Below the pieces are notes generated by a model that worked only from the letters and a program-made list of their open reading frames with translations, was not told where the DNA came from and did not search any database. The translations under genes and the position numbers were made by a program. Below, in pieces: positions 1 through 10,859 of a stretch of 64,000 nt of DNA (positions are counted from its first letter, which is position 1; each line of letters starts with the position of its first letter). Source of the stretch: Argyresthia goedartella (Eukaryota; Arthropoda; Insecta; Lepidoptera; Argyresthiidae); contig OX463836.1 of NCBI GenBank assembly GCA_949825045.1, positions 8,697,829-8,761,828 on the forward strand. The letters are read 5' to 3'.

Positions 1-1378
1 CGATTGGTCGGTCGCCGTGTTCATTAGTCCATCGAACTCCACCATTATTGACTCCTCTTTAATGACGTGCTCGATACATTTGGTCCACGACTCAGAATTT
101 ATTTTTATCAAGTCTTTACTTATCAACTCATTAACTTCTGCCATTTTAAATCTTTTTTCTGTTTTTGCCAACATGACCCTTTGCAATGGTATGGCGGAAG
201 GCGTAATGTTATATGTCGTAATGTTAATGTCCACAACTTTTTTCTTGTAGTTGTTCTTATTAATTTTTTGAAGCAGTTCCGCTTTGACGTCCGCTTCGTC
301 AAATATTATTTGTTTTTCCAGCAGCCATAATTGAATATCTGCCTTCCGCCAGGTCATGTTAGGCACTTTTTCGGTGAGACTTTTGTGATAAGGTGCGTTA
401 TCTAAGACTGTGACCGACCAAATCCGATACGTTTTTGAACCTGTACAATAAAAGTACATTTTACTCTCTTTTACTGCAACTAGACGAACAAAAATAATAA
501 TTTTAATTCGCTTTTCACTTACCAGTTTTTGAAATTGTGGGCATCCATTTCTGCATGGTAATTCCACTGTCTATCTGTCTTTTTTGCCTCGAAAAACCAC
601 TCTCCGTTCTTCTAAAAACCCGTCGGTGCTGGCATAATCAAGTATGATATGGCAGATAATCAAGCGTTTTCCTTTTTGAGGGTTTTTAAGCCCAGTTGAC
701 AGCTTGTGGACTGCTTGTAATGTCATCGTCAACCCATACATATTTACAATTGTGACCTGTTAACAAAAAATAACATAAGTACCAATTTATTTATTTATTA
801 TCATCAATCTAACATAATAATAATTATTTTGTAACTGCGTTCAACCATGTCTCATCCGTGTTATAAATCTTCCTATTTTGTCGTCTGAAATCTTTGATTT
901 GCATGAAATATTTTCTTCTCGAGAAAACTCTTAGGTCGACCAGATTTAAAGGTCTGGCCTTTAAATCTGGTCGACCTAAGAGTTTTCTCGACCTTTTTGA
1001 AAACCTGAAATTGAGCTTTTTTACGATTTTGTAAAGAGTTGATCTTTTAAACGATGGCATATCCTCGTCGTCGTTTATATTTTTTAGTAATTTGTCGACG
1101 GTCGGCAACTCAGTTGAAATACAATTGATGAACTTTTCTTCGTATTGCCGAAAGTGTGAACTGGTCCAGATTTTCCACGATCTCGAATTTTTAAGTGGAT
1201 CTTTCTGGTGATGAGAATTTCCCGTTCATTCATTGACGATACGGTGCACTGTTTGCACGGAAACGCCAACGATTTCAGCTGTTTTACTCGTAATTTCGGT
1301 TTTGAGTGGCTATGTCGGGAATGTTTTTTCAACATATTTATATATGTTAATCACCATCATTTTCTCATTGGATCCCAT
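1..1378 (-). pseudogene. Tc1/mariner-like DDE transposase remnant
   Basis: Read on the minus strand, an ATG near 1378 opens a helix-turn-helix-like segment containing VGVSVQTVHRIVNE. This runs through a charged middle region to IYNTDETWLNAV (about 835-870), the first catalytic Asp motif. Further on come a DYAST segment (about 640), an NYHAEMDAHNF-like segment (about 535-565) and VLDNAPYHKSLTEK (about 375-410), the second Asp motif. The order matches the DDE_3/mariner-like transposases common in insects. The reading frame is broken by an in-frame TAG near 1315, a frameshift near 1130-1160 and a local inverted duplication at 920-990. The copy is therefore non-functional and is cut by the left edge of the window. 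It lies 5' of the retrotransposon array and shows no link to the host genes. Family assignment is fairly sure; the subfamily is not determined. Confidence 0.75.
920..990. repeat. Perfect 33-bp inverted repeat inside the mariner-like remnant
   Basis: The arm at 920-952 is the exact reverse complement of the arm at 958-990, with a 5-nt spacer (953-957). One arm belongs to the transposase coding sequence. The other looks like a local inverted duplication, because the translated frame carries an unrelated Arg/Leu-rich stretch here. Confidence 0.9.
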
Positions 1379-1596
1379 ATCAACCCTTGTTAGTTTCCTC
1401 ATAGGGGAGCTGAGTAACATCACGTCACTTGGATTCCATTTTATGGAATGAGAAGGCCCGGGAGTAGGCGCGGAATCACTCTGTTCGCGACATAATTTAG
1501 TTTATTTATAATTTAGTTTCTAAGTAATTTAGCATTAAGTTTTAATAACTCTGTAAATAGTATAGGCAAATAAAAGGTTTGCTAATCGTGATTCCT

Positions 1597-1655
1597 TGGC
1601 AGAGAGAGACAGGTAGAGAGAGAAAGATAGATAGAAAGAGACGGATAGAAAAACG
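1597..1655. repeat. GA-rich simple sequence
   Basis: Imperfect runs of AGAGA and GATAGA lie immediately 5' of the GC-rich leader of the non-LTR retrotransposon. The run may mark its insertion boundary. Confidence 0.6.
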
Positions 1656-1992
1656 CAAGCCGTCTCGCTCGCTCGCTGCTCATAGCATCGCTGCTCCCAC
1701 CGCCGCCCGCGGTACGCCAATCAGAATAAATTGCGGGCGTCCGGCGGGAACAGAGACGGAGTGCTTCGACCGTCGCGCACACGGACCTATAGTGATCGCC
1801 GTTCCACCGCAGTTCGCACGCCGCTTCGTAGAAAGCGGACGTGCGCAACACGCGCCCGTGCGCGCCGCGACTTCGCCGTCGCGAGTGAGCTGCACGGAGG
1901 GGATTATCTACTAGGAGCGGACGCCGGCTTCGCCTAAGGTCGTGCCTGGTGGGTACCCTTTCGGGCAGCCAACTCGTCCATAGCCCGCCGCT

Positions 1993-4174
1993 ATGGACGA
2001 GCCCAAAAGCCCTTCTAAGGGCTACAGTGTAAGTGACAGTGATAGTGACCGCCAAGCCGATGTGACAGGCAGCCCGCCGCTGGGGATCACCCCGCGCCGT
2101 AGTCGCTTCACCACATCGGCATCCCTGGACCGCCTGCTCCCCGTCTCAACGTCGACGGAATATGGGTCCCCATTGGTGCGCCGTCCGGTTTCGCCGAGAG
2201 CGGAGCTTGAGTTGGACGGATTATATTTAATCCGGGCCGCTCAAGCCAAACTGTTCTCGCCGGGACTGTTACGCGCCATGGAGGCCTACATCGCCGATAG
2301 CCGCGCGGCCCTGGAGGGTATGCCTGCGGCTAGCACCGGCGACGAAATCCTTGACGCGAGACTGCTGGAGCAGGCGCGCGAGCAGCCGCTTATCCTGCCG
2401 CCCCCGCCCCGTGGGACGAGGCGGGCGCGCAGTGTAAGCCCGTCGGATGAACTGCTGCGGGGTAGTGGGAAGCGGGCCTTGCTCGCGGACTCACCGTCCC
2501 CGCCGCCCCGCCCGCCTGCACCCAGGAAGACCGGACTGGACATGCCGAGGTTGTCGCCCCTGCTGGGCGAGCCCCAGGCATCCGGGTCTGGCGCCGCCGC
2601 CCCTGGACTGACCGCCGCGTGCGAAAGAGTGAGTGAGAGTGCTACAACACAAATGACAGGTATGAGTGTTTCAACTAATAAGTGCTCTCCCGCAGTGTCG
2701 TTTGCCGCGGCGGCCGCGACCGCAATTCCCGTGTCTGGGGCACCGCGCCCCAGCACCGCGCCCCCCCCCCGATCAGTGAGGCACCCGGTGCCGCCAACCG
2801 CGCGTCCGCCCGCCCCGTCGGCGACCACGTCGCGAGTGCCCGCCCGCCCCACGCGCTCCGCCGTTGCGCCCGCGATAGTGCCCGCCCGCCCTACGCGCCC
2901 CGCCGCCGCGCCCGCGAACCCGCCCACCGCCGCGACTGCCCGCCCGCCCTACGCGTCCCGCCGCTGTGCCTGCGAACCCGCACGCCGCCGCACCCGCGAA
3001 AGGGCCCGCCCGCCCAATGCCGCCCGCCCGCCCAACGCCGCCTGCCGCTACCGCCGCCCAAACCGCAGCCGCGATCGCCACCACCACCGCCGCCCCGTCG
3101 GGAGGCGCTGCGCCACAGCAGCCCCGCCAGCCGCGCTATCCGCCCCTTATTGTGGAGGTCCTTCCCAACTGGGCCGACCACTTCAGGGCGATAGCCAGCG
3201 AGCTCGGCCGGGCTCCCAGCGCGCGCGCCTACCAAAAGGGTGTGCGCTTCACCCCAACGGCCGAAGACGAGTACCGGCTTGTGCAGCGTTACCTGTGCAG
3301 GCTGGAGAAGGACCACGGAGTTCGGTGGTTCTCTTACTCGCTGCCGGCCGACAAGACCCAGAAGGTGGCGATCCGCGGGCTGCCTTCCAACACCACGCCG
3401 GAAGAGATCGTCGCGGCACTTGCGGAACTCGGTGTGGAGGCCGAGTACTGCAAACAGATCCGGGCGCGCAAGGGGCGCCCCGGTTGCATCTTCTACGCGT
3501 CCCTGCGGAAGAATCCCGACCGTGCCCCCAGTGCAGTATATGAGATCTCAGAGCTCATGTACATGCCGGGGGTGAAGATCGAGGCTTGGCGCTCCAAGCA
3601 GGGCCCGGCCCAGTGCCACAGGTGCCAACAGTTCCGGCACTCGTCGCATATGTGCCACCGCCCCCAGGCGTGCGTGCGTTGCGGCGGTCCCCACTCGGCG
3701 CGGGAGTGCCCCCGCCCGAAAGACCAGCCGCCGACGTGCGCCAACTGCGGTGGCCCGCACACGGCCAATAATGCGACGTGCCCCGTGTTCCGCCAGGAGG
3801 CGCGGAACAAGAAGGCCGGCACTGTGGCGCTCACTAATGCGCCTGGGCCCAAGAAGATGCAGCCCCCCCCTCCGCCACGTCCTGATCTGCAGGAAGAAAC
3901 GGCGCCCGCCTCGCTTATGGCGCAGGCGAACGACGGAGTCCCCAGGCAGAAAACGAAGCGGGGGGGGAAGAAGAAGAAGAAGGCGACGGCTCCACCTGCC
4001 GCCGGCGCCGCGGCGGCTACTCTCGCCGCCAGCGAGACTGCGGCCGCCGCTGGCGCCGCCACTCCGGCTGCGGCGATAGGGCAGCAGGACTTGGGGCACC
4101 TCACAGCCCTGCTCGCCCTCCTCAGCGACCCCACTGCCCTGGGCAGACTCACCGCTCTGCTCCGCAATGCATGA
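1993..4174 (+). pseudogene. ORF1 (Gag-like, CCHC zinc-knuckle protein), frameshifted
   Basis: ORF1 encodes the nucleic-acid-binding chaperone of the retrotransposon. The N-terminal part (frame of 1993) is Ser/Asp-rich and then Pro/Ala/Arg-rich. The C-terminal part (frame of 2966) carries a PRE_C2HC-type domain around VAIRGLPSNTTPEEI (about 3367-3411). Three zinc knuckles follow: CHRCQQFRHSSHMC, CVRCGGPHSAREC and CANCGGPHTANNATC (about 3614-3783). A Lys-rich patch and an Ala-rich tail end the protein. The two frames join inside a Pro-Ala repeat near 2925-2935, so a single-base indel (mutation or assembly error) breaks the ORF. The stop overlaps the ORF2 start by 8 nt, which suggests coupled reinitiation. 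Domain assignment is confident; whether the frameshift is real is not. Confidence 0.8.
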
Positions 4175-6815
4175 GCCGCTCAGGGTTGTCCACTGGAACG
4201 CGCAGTCGCTGACAGGGAAGAAGCGGCTGCTCCACGTGTTCCTGAGGGACTACCGCGTCGACGTGATGCTCATCAGCGAGACACACCTAGCCGGAAGCGA
4301 CAAGCTGTCGCTGCCCGGCTACTTCGTCTACCGCAAGGACGAGAAGACCTCCAGCGGCCGAACCTTTCGAGGCTTGGCAGTCATCGTCGGCAGGAAGATC
4401 GTCCACCAGCTCGTCGACGCCCAGGAGTATTCATCCCTGTATGCTTTGGGCGTCGACCTCCAGGTCGCCGGCGAGGTGCTGCGACTCTACGCCGCCTACA
4501 AGCCCCCCAGTACACCAATCCGCACCGCCGAGCTACGGGGGCTGCTACAGACGCCGCACCCGACAATTGTCGCCGGCGACCTCAACGCCAAGCACACCGC
4601 CTGGAACTCCACCAGGGTGTGCCCAGCTGGACGCGCCATCCATGCCGACTCCGTGAGCCACAACTACGACGTCATCGGTCCCGACGAGCCCACCCACTTC
4701 GACGCGCGGGCCGGATGGGACATCATCGACGTCGTGGTCGTCAGAGGTCTCCGGACACCGCCGAGCCAGGAGGTTCTCCCTGACCTCCCTTCGGACCACA
4801 GGCCTGTTCTTCTCGTCCTGGCGGATCTGCCCACCCGGGTATCTCCGCCAGCATCACGTCGCCGCTACCAGTGGGGCGCCTTCACCGCCGCCCTAGACCA
4901 ACCCTCCACCAGTTGCCCCGTCAACCAGCCGGAAGACGTTGACCGCCTGGCATCGCTGCTAACTACCCAGATCCGAGACGCGCTCGACCTATCATCGCAC
5001 ACCGTAGCTCGCGGGGGGAAGCCCAATCCTCTTCCTGCTGAGCTACGCGCACTCATCTGCGATAAGCGCGCTCTCCGGAAGCAGTGGCAGCAAACCCGCT
5101 GCCCCACGATGAAGACCAGGCTCAACGCCATGACGGCAGAGCTGAAGCGCCAACTTGATCGCCACGCTGAAGAATCTTGGGAACGCCACGTCGAGTCCAT
5201 AGGCGACCACGTCCCCTCCGTGCATCGCCTGTGCCGGGCTTTGTCGACCACTCCTGCTCCTGTTCGACCAATCCTGGGCAGCGACGGCCTACCAAGATTC
5301 CGAGCCCAAGACCGTGCAGAGATCTTCGCCGAATGCCTCGAGAAGCAATTCAAGCCGAACCCAACGGATGATGTGGAGCACGTCGCAACAGTCGAGAGAC
5401 ACCTGCGAGAGTACTTCGCCACGCCGATAGCTCCCGAAGAGGACCCCATCGTCGTCACGCCCGGCCAGATTGTGCGTGCATTCCGACGTACCAAGCCCAG
5501 GAAAGCCCCGGGCGCAGACCGAATACCCAACACGGCGCTGTTACATTTGCCGCCACGCACTGTGGCGGCCGTTGCGCGCCTGTTTAACGGTATCTTGCGC
5601 ACGGGTCACTTTCCAACCCAATGGAAGGAGGGCTTGGTTATCATGTTGCCCAAGCCGGGCAAGGACACCAAGCTGCCTGAGAGCTATCGGCCGATCACCC
5701 TACTGAGCACCATCTCAAAGGTGTTTGAGAAGCTCCTGTTAGCGAAGTTACTGCCCCACATCCAGCCGCGCCCGGAACAGTTCGGCTTCAGGCCCGAGCA
5801 TTCTACGACGCTTCAGCTCACCAGAGTACTGAATGACATGACGGTTTGTTTGAACAAAAAAGAATACACTGTCGCAGTACTTCTGGATATGGAGAAGGCG
5901 TTCGACAGAGTATGGCACGAGGGGTTGCTGTACAAGCTGTCGACGTCCCCTGCCCCAAGAAGAACGGTCAAGACAATCGCCTCTTTCCTGAAGAATCGCC
6001 GCTTCCGAGTGATGGTGGAAGACGCCGTCTCCGAGGAACATCCCGTCGCAGCCGGCGTCCCCCAGGGCTCCTGCCTGTCTCCCGCCTGCTACGCCCGATA
6101 CACGGACGACATCCCCGTCGGGCCGGGTGCCCAGCTGGCACTCTTTGCAGACGACGCAGCCTACTATGCGTCGTCGTTCCAGGCTCCGCACGCTGCCATC
6201 AAACTGCAGCGCACCCTGGACATCTTGCCCGACTGGCTCGCCAAGTGGCGACTGTCCGTCAATGTTGGGAAAACGCAGGCGCTCATCACAGGCCAGAGTC
6301 TCCTTCCGCCATCGCTCCAGCTCCAGGGACAGCACATCGAGTGGTCTTCGCAGGTGAAGTACCTGGGAGTGACCATTGATCGCCGGCTCACCATGAAGCA
6401 ACACGTCGACAACGTCGTCAGCCAGGTCAAGGTGGCACGCGCCAAGCTGCGTCCACTTTTCGACTCCAGCCTCCCTCTGAGGGCGAAGCTCGGGATCTAC
6501 AAGACATACGTGAGATCCCGCCTCACCTACGCGGCTCCGGCATGGTACGCCCTGTGCTCGGAGACGAACAAACGGAGACTCCGAGCCCAAGAGAACCTCT
6601 CTCTGCGTACCATCGTCGGCGCCCCCCGCTACGTGAGGAACGCGACAATCCAGAGGGACCTAAGATGGGAAACCGTGGACCAGTTTGTCCAGAGGCTGGC
6701 GAAGGGCATGTTCGCGCGTGCGGATGCATCACACCTTCCGCACATCGCCGAACTGGCGCCGCACCATGCGCGCCCGCCCGACCGCCGCCGCCTGCCACGC
6801 GACCTGGTTGCCTAG
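4167..6815 (+). CDS. ORF2: endonuclease-reverse transcriptase (Jockey clade)
   Basis: This is a single 882-codon frame. The N-terminal apurinic-like endonuclease shows VHWNAQSLTGKK, ISETHLAG, VAGDLNAKHTAW and LPSDHRPVLL, in the usual order, over about residues 5-215. The RT domain shows RKAPGADRIPN, WKEGLVIMLPKPGK, SYRPITLLSTISK, AVLLDMEKAFDRVW, AGVPQGSCLSP and FADDAAYY (about residues 430-665). Both Asp of the FADD box are present (codons near 6151). A thumb/C-terminal region follows with no RNase H. No in-frame stop is seen, so the ORF looks competent, although its ORF1 is frameshifted. The start was chosen because ATG at 4167 overlaps the ORF1 stop. Confidence 0.9.
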   Translation: MHEPLRVVHWNAQSLTGKKRLLHVFLRDYRVDVMLISETHLAGSDKLSLPGYFVYRKDEKTSSGRTFRGLAVIVGRKIVHQLVDAQEYSSLYALGVDLQVAGEVLRLYAAYKPPSTPIRTAELRGLLQTPHPTIVAGDLNAKHTAWNSTRVCPAGRAIHADSVSHNYDVIGPDEPTHFDARAGWDIIDVVVVRGLRTPPSQEVLPDLPSDHRPVLLVLADLPTRVSPPASRRRYQWGAFTAALDQPSTSCPVNQPEDVDRLASLLTTQIRDALDLSSHTVARGGKPNPLPAELRALICDKRALRKQWQQTRCPTMKTRLNAMTAELKRQLDRHAEESWERHVESIGDHVPSVHRLCRALSTTPAPVRPILGSDGLPRFRAQDRAEIFAECLEKQFKPNPTDDVEHVATVERHLREYFATPIAPEEDPIVVTPGQIVRAFRRTKPRKAPGADRIPNTALLHLPPRTVAAVARLFNGILRTGHFPTQWKEGLVIMLPKPGKDTKLPESYRPITLLSTISKVFEKLLLAKLLPHIQPRPEQFGFRPEHSTTLQLTRVLNDMTVCLNKKEYTVAVLLDMEKAFDRVWHEGLLYKLSTSPAPRRTVKTIASFLKNRRFRVMVEDAVSEEHPVAAGVPQGSCLSPACYARYTDDIPVGPGAQLALFADDAAYYASSFQAPHAAIKLQRTLDILPDWLAKWRLSVNVGKTQALITGQSLLPPSLQLQGQHIEWSSQVKYLGVTIDRRLTMKQHVDNVVSQVKVARAKLRPLFDSSLPLRAKLGIYKTYVRSRLTYAAPAWYALCSETNKRRLRAQENLSLRTIVGAPRYVRNATIQRDLRWETVDQFVQRLAKGMFARADASHLPHIAELAPHHARPPDRRRLPRDLVA

Positions 6816-6995
6816 CCGGCGATCACCCACTGCACACCAGCGCCACAAGAAGACCACCGCCCGCAGGGGCCATCCGATGACCTGTCCACAGGAGTGGACA
6901 GAGGCGATTCTTCGGGAAGAGGTCCGTCGACCTGACCCCGACTCCCCACGCCCCAGAAGGGGTGCGTGAGATGACTATGATGATGATGAACAGAG

Positions 6996-8660
6996 ACACG
7001 AGAAGCAATTCAAGCCGAACCCAACGGACGATGTGGAGCACGTCGCAACAGTCGAGAGACACCTGCGAGAGTACTTCGCCACGCCGATAGCTCCCGAAGA
7101 GGACCCCATCGTCGTCACGCCCGGCCAGATTGTGCGTGCATTCCGACGTACCAAGCCCAGGAAAGCCCCGGGCGCAGACCGAATACCCAACACGGCGCTG
7201 TTACATTTGCCGCCACGCACTGTGGCGGCCGTTACGCGCCTGTTTAACGGTATCTTGCGCACGGGTCACTTTCCAACCCAATGGAAGGAGGGCTTGGTTA
7301 TCATGTTGCCCAAGCCGGGCAAGGACACCAAGCTGCCTGAGAGCTATCGGCCGATCACCCTACTGAGCACCATCTCAAAGGTGTTTGAGAAGCTCCTGTT
7401 AGCGAAGTTACTGCCCCACATCCAGCCGCGCCCGGAACAGTTCGGCTTCAGGCCCGAGCTTTCTACGACGCTTCAGCTCACCAGAGTACTGAATGACATG
7501 ACGGTTTGTTTGAACAAAAAAGAATACACTGTCGCAGTATTTCTGGATATGGAGAAGGCGTTCGACAGAGTATGGCACGAGGGGTTGCTGTACAAGCTGT
7601 CGACGTCCCCTGCCCCAAGAAGAACGGTCAAGACAATCGCCTCTTTCCTGAAGAATCGCCGCTTCCGAGTGATGGTGGAAGACGCCGTCTCCGAGGAACA
7701 TCCCGTCGCAGCCGGCGTCCCCCAGGGCTCCTGCCTGTCTCCCGCCTGCTACGCCCGATACACGGACGACATCCCCGTCGGACCGGGTGCCCAGCTGGCA
7801 CTCTTCGCAGGCGACGCAGCCTACTACGCGTCGTCGTTCCAGGCTCCGCACGCTGCCATCAAACTGCAGCGCACCCTGGACATCTTGCCCGACTGGCTCG
7901 CCAAGTGGCGACTGTCCGTTAATGTTGGGAAAACGCAGGCGCTCATCACAGGCCAGAGTCTCCTTCCACCATCGCTCCAGCTCCAGGGACAGCACATCGA
8001 GTGGTCTTCGCAGGTGAAGTACCTGGGAGTGACTATTGATCGCCGGCTCACCATGAAGCAACACGTTGACAACGTCGTCAGCCAGGTCAAGGTGGCACGC
8101 GCCAAGCTGCGTCCACTTTTCGACTCCAGCCTCCCTCTGAGGGCGAAGCTCGGGATCTACAAGACCTACGTGAGATCCCGCCTCACCTACGCGGCTCCGG
8201 CATGGTACGCTCTGTGCTCGGAGACGAACAAACGGAGACTCCGAGCCCAAGAGAACCTCTCTCTGCGTACCATCGTCGGCGCCCCCCGCTACGTGAGGAA
8301 CGCGACAATCCAGAGGGACCTAAGATGGGAAACCGTGGACCAGTTTGTCCAGAGGCTGGCGAAGGGCATGTTCGCGCGTGCGGATGCTTCACATCTTCCG
8401 CACATCGCCGAACTGGCGCCGCACTACGCGCGCCCGCCCGACCGCCGCCGCCTGCCACGCGACCTGGTTGCCTAGCCGGCGATCACCCACTGCATACCAG
8501 CGCCACATCAAGACCACCGCCCGCAGGGGCCATCCGATGACCTGTCCACAGGAGTGGACAGAGGCGATTCTTCGGGAAGAGGTCCGTCGACCTGACCCCG
8601 ACTCCCCACGCCCCAGAAAGAGTGCGTGAGAAGATAATGAAGAAGAAGAGCAGACACAGT
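6996..8660 (+). mobile_element. 5'-truncated tandem copy of the same Jockey-type element
   Basis: The sequence from about 6999 repeats 5339 onward of the upstream copy nearly base for base. I noticed about twenty substitutions over roughly 1.6 kb. It starts directly after the ATG-rich tail of the first copy and ends in an AAGAAGA-type tail (about 8633-8655). The head-to-tail arrangement could come from insertion of one copy next to the other or from a concatemeric reverse-transcription event. Confidence 0.9.
7033..8475 (+). pseudogene. ORF2 fragment (RT domain only), catalytic Asp lost
   Basis: This frame covers the RT and C-terminal region of ORF2 in the truncated copy. It lacks the endonuclease and all of ORF1. 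It is open to the same C-terminus as the upstream ORF2. The catalytic FADD box is changed to FAGD (GGC codon at 7810-7812 in place of GAC), which should abolish polymerase activity. The shown start is arbitrary: the fragment has no native initiation codon. Confidence 0.88.
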
Positions 8661-8894
8661 TCTCAGTGACACAGTTCTCAGTTCGGAGCAGTACAATACA
8701 GTCCACTACAAGCGAAACCAAGCGAGAAGCTCTCTACTACCCTGCCAAGGAAGCTGCGACCCTGTTCGACCAAAACTGCGCTGTTTCTTCTTCTTTCTAC
8801 GATCCAGCCACCGCCCCAGTAATAAGTGTGGGTTGTCGAAGGGGCCCACACACTCATTTTAGATTTCTGTAAAGAAAAAAGTTTTTAACACGCT

Positions 8895-9010
8895 GTAAAG
8901 CCCCGTGGTCTAGTGGGTAGTTTCACTCCTGCGTCTCACGCAAGAGATGCAGGTCCTAACCTCGGTCTTGACCTTGGTAGTATTCAGCATTCGTAAAACC
9001 CTTTCACCAA
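8895..9010 (+). repeat. SINE-A (tRNA-headed SINE), degenerate head fragment
   Basis: CCCCGTGGTCTAGTGGGTAG and an AAGAGATGCAGG segment match the heads at 28960 and 42710 in this window. The B-box-like part has decayed, so it is a SINE and not a tRNA gene. Confidence 0.6.
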
Positions 9011-9139
9011 CCCGCTCTGAGCCGGCATAGTGAAGTATTGCTCAATCTTAATCGTATCCGGGTAAAGGTACCCCACAATGAAAACTTGCACAAATTACAA
9101 GTTAGCTTTGATATTCACGATAATCATGTCGGACGAACC

Positions 9140-9220
9140 ACGGAATTAATTAAAGACAGAGCTATGCATCAATCTCCTTTTCTTTGTTTAGAAAAGAAAG
9201 AAAGACTGACGCATAGCTCC
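9140..9220. repeat. Short imperfect hairpin repeat
   Basis: The left arm GAGCTATGCATCAATCTCC and a right arm ending in GACGCATAGCTC fold back on each other with an A/T-rich loop. The same core occurs inside the fold-back element at 57994-58133. Confidence 0.55.
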
Positions 9221-10020
9221 ATCTTCCAACGCTTGTATTGCGAAGTCGATTACTAGACAACAGCATACAAACTGGACTCAACAAGATGGCGAGGAACAAA
9301 ATGGCTGCCAAGCATTTTTCGAATTAGAATCCAAATACGAAACTACCTACACAATATGTGTGCTCTTTCTTCCTTGATGTGTTAGGCATGAAATGTAAAT
9401 ATGTTCAGTAATAAAAAATAGATACTTGAGTTGAACATTAGATACAGTAAAAATGTACGCCTAAACTAGAAGAGCGTTTACTTTGACCTCTTGTACTTAA
9501 CAGTGACTTTCATTGGAATATTATTAAAACATCCCCTATAAAGACCCAGACAACATAACACACAAAGAAAATATATATTTTTTTACTTACTTTCCAAAAA
9601 TCTATTTCCAATAGCTCCAATCGTGTGCAGGTTCGAAGTCCTTGAAGGGTAGCCAAGGAGTCTTCAGTCCGGGAGAATAACACAGTCCAAAACACAGAGC
9701 TGCCTCACGAGCAAAAGCCGAGCCACGGTGAGCCTGAGCATGTATGAGTCATCCGCCTATTTTAATTGATGGTCTGTGTACTCACATAAAATTATACAGA
9801 TAGCTTATTCGAGAAAAAACATACAAAGGCGAGCTTATCTCTAATATGAGATTTCTTCCTGCAAACCGTGAAGGGAAGGAGACGAAAATTATAGGAGGTA
9901 ATGCGTAATGACCATTTTTTGAAATAATAAAACGTAATTTCCTCATACATTCTTTTTTCAATATTTATTTCCTCGGTAAGTATGCACCCTACAGATTTTC
10001 TACATACCAAATGTTTGTAT
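9221..10020. other. Non-coding stretch, nothing recognised
   Basis: A/T-rich DNA with only short spurious frames. No splice-flanked exon, RNA gene or repeat boundary could be supported. Confidence 0.5.
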
Positions 10021-10021
10021 A

Positions 10022-10059
10022 GATAATACCTGTCCTACTGTTGTAGGACAGGTATTATC
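10022..10059. repeat. Perfect 17-bp inverted repeat
   Basis: GATAATACCTGTCCTAC at 22-38 of this block is mirrored exactly at 10043-10059 with a TGTT loop. Its role is unknown; it may be the end of an unrecognised element. Confidence 0.8.
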
Positions 10060-10194
10060 CCAGATCAAAATTCCGAGATAAAAAATTAAGGTACCTCTGT
10101 CTATGAACCTAAAAAAGTTCCACTGTGTCACGTGGTACGTGCCTGCGATGACATAGCCCCGGTGCACAGGAACTCGGCATGTGCTAACGCCCAC

Positions 10195-10340
10195 TTTTTT
10201 TTTTTTACATATTTTAAAGTTGGGTCAATGGGACAAGGAGTGGAGGGAGACCGTTCAGGATCGGATAGAGTGGAAGAGGGGGAGAGAGGCCTTTGCCCAG
10301 CAGTGGGACATGGTGGGCTCGTAATATAATAATAAATAAC
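10195..10340 (+). mobile_element. LINE 3'-end fragment with TAA tail
   Basis: Reads GTTCAGGATCGGATAGAGTG, then GAGGCCTTTGCCCAGCAGTG and a TAATAATAAATAA tail. From memory this resembles the 3' end of a LINE family widespread in Lepidoptera (RTE-like). Only the last part of the C-terminal coding region and the 3' UTR remain. A T-run at 10197-10206 precedes it. Confidence 0.55.
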
Positions 10341-10649
10341 ATATTTTAATAACACAACCTTCGCTGCCGTGTATTTCATTCATTCGTTCAATTTCGTTCT
10401 ATCATTCACATTCCCCCTTTACTAAACGTAATGTCAAACCAATTGTGCGTAATTTTTCTCGTAATTAGAATTTTGGGAAATAATGTTATTTCTAAGCTGA
10501 ATACCGACAAGTTTTTAGTGACATTTAGTGTATTTATGTTTAAAGTAGTCTTTGTGAGTGATTGTGAAAACCGTCATCGAGTGATCCTTGTGAATTATCG
10601 AGTTTTTGTGATCACGTCATCTTTGTTTACCTCGTATGCCAGTTAAGGA

Positions 10650-10858
10650 CAAATCGAGTATAGCAATCCCGTGGTCTGCGGGCGACGGGGGACGAAAGAT
10701 GCAAGGCAAGGGCAGGAAATTTGAGCGCGGGCGGTCCCTACTACGCGCCCCACCGTCCGCGCGCTTTTTTCCCGCCCTCGCAGCCCCCGCATCTTTCGTC
10801 CCGTTGCCCGCAGACCATGGGAGTGCTTCGTACGAATCTGACAAGCTATATGTACATA
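10650..10858. repeat. GC-rich fold-back element, copy 1
   Basis: The left arm has GTGGTCTGCGGGCGACGGGG and GACGAAAGATGC. The right arm is its reverse complement (GCATCTTTCGTCCC, GCCCGCAGACCATGG). GC-rich arms enclose a GCGCGGGCGG centre. The same element is at 56632-56838 (complete) and 29465-29575 (one arm). Confidence 0.8.
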
Positions 10859-10859
10859 T

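Larger units (their letters stand above)
1660..6995 (+). mobile_element. Jockey-type non-LTR retrotransposon, near full length
   Basis: A GC-rich leader (about 1660-1992) is followed by ORF1 (1993-4174, frameshifted), an 8-nt overlap, and ORF2 (4167-6815). A 3' UTR of about 180 bp ends in an ATG-rich tail (about 6970-6995). ORF1 with zinc knuckles plus an endonuclease-RT ORF2 lacking RNase H is the layout of the Jockey clade. The exact 5' end was not fixed because no target-site duplication was recognised. Base composition is far more GC-rich than the flanking DNA. Confidence 0.85.

Noticed and set aside
1582..2055. 157-codon minus-strand frame over the Jockey leader
   Set aside because: GC-rich shadow with simple-sequence content and no recognisable domain.
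9038..9256. Candidate 5' exon of the SID-1-like gene
   Set aside because: The frame runs through a hairpin repeat and has no donor or family motif at the expected position; the missing 5' exons remain unfound.
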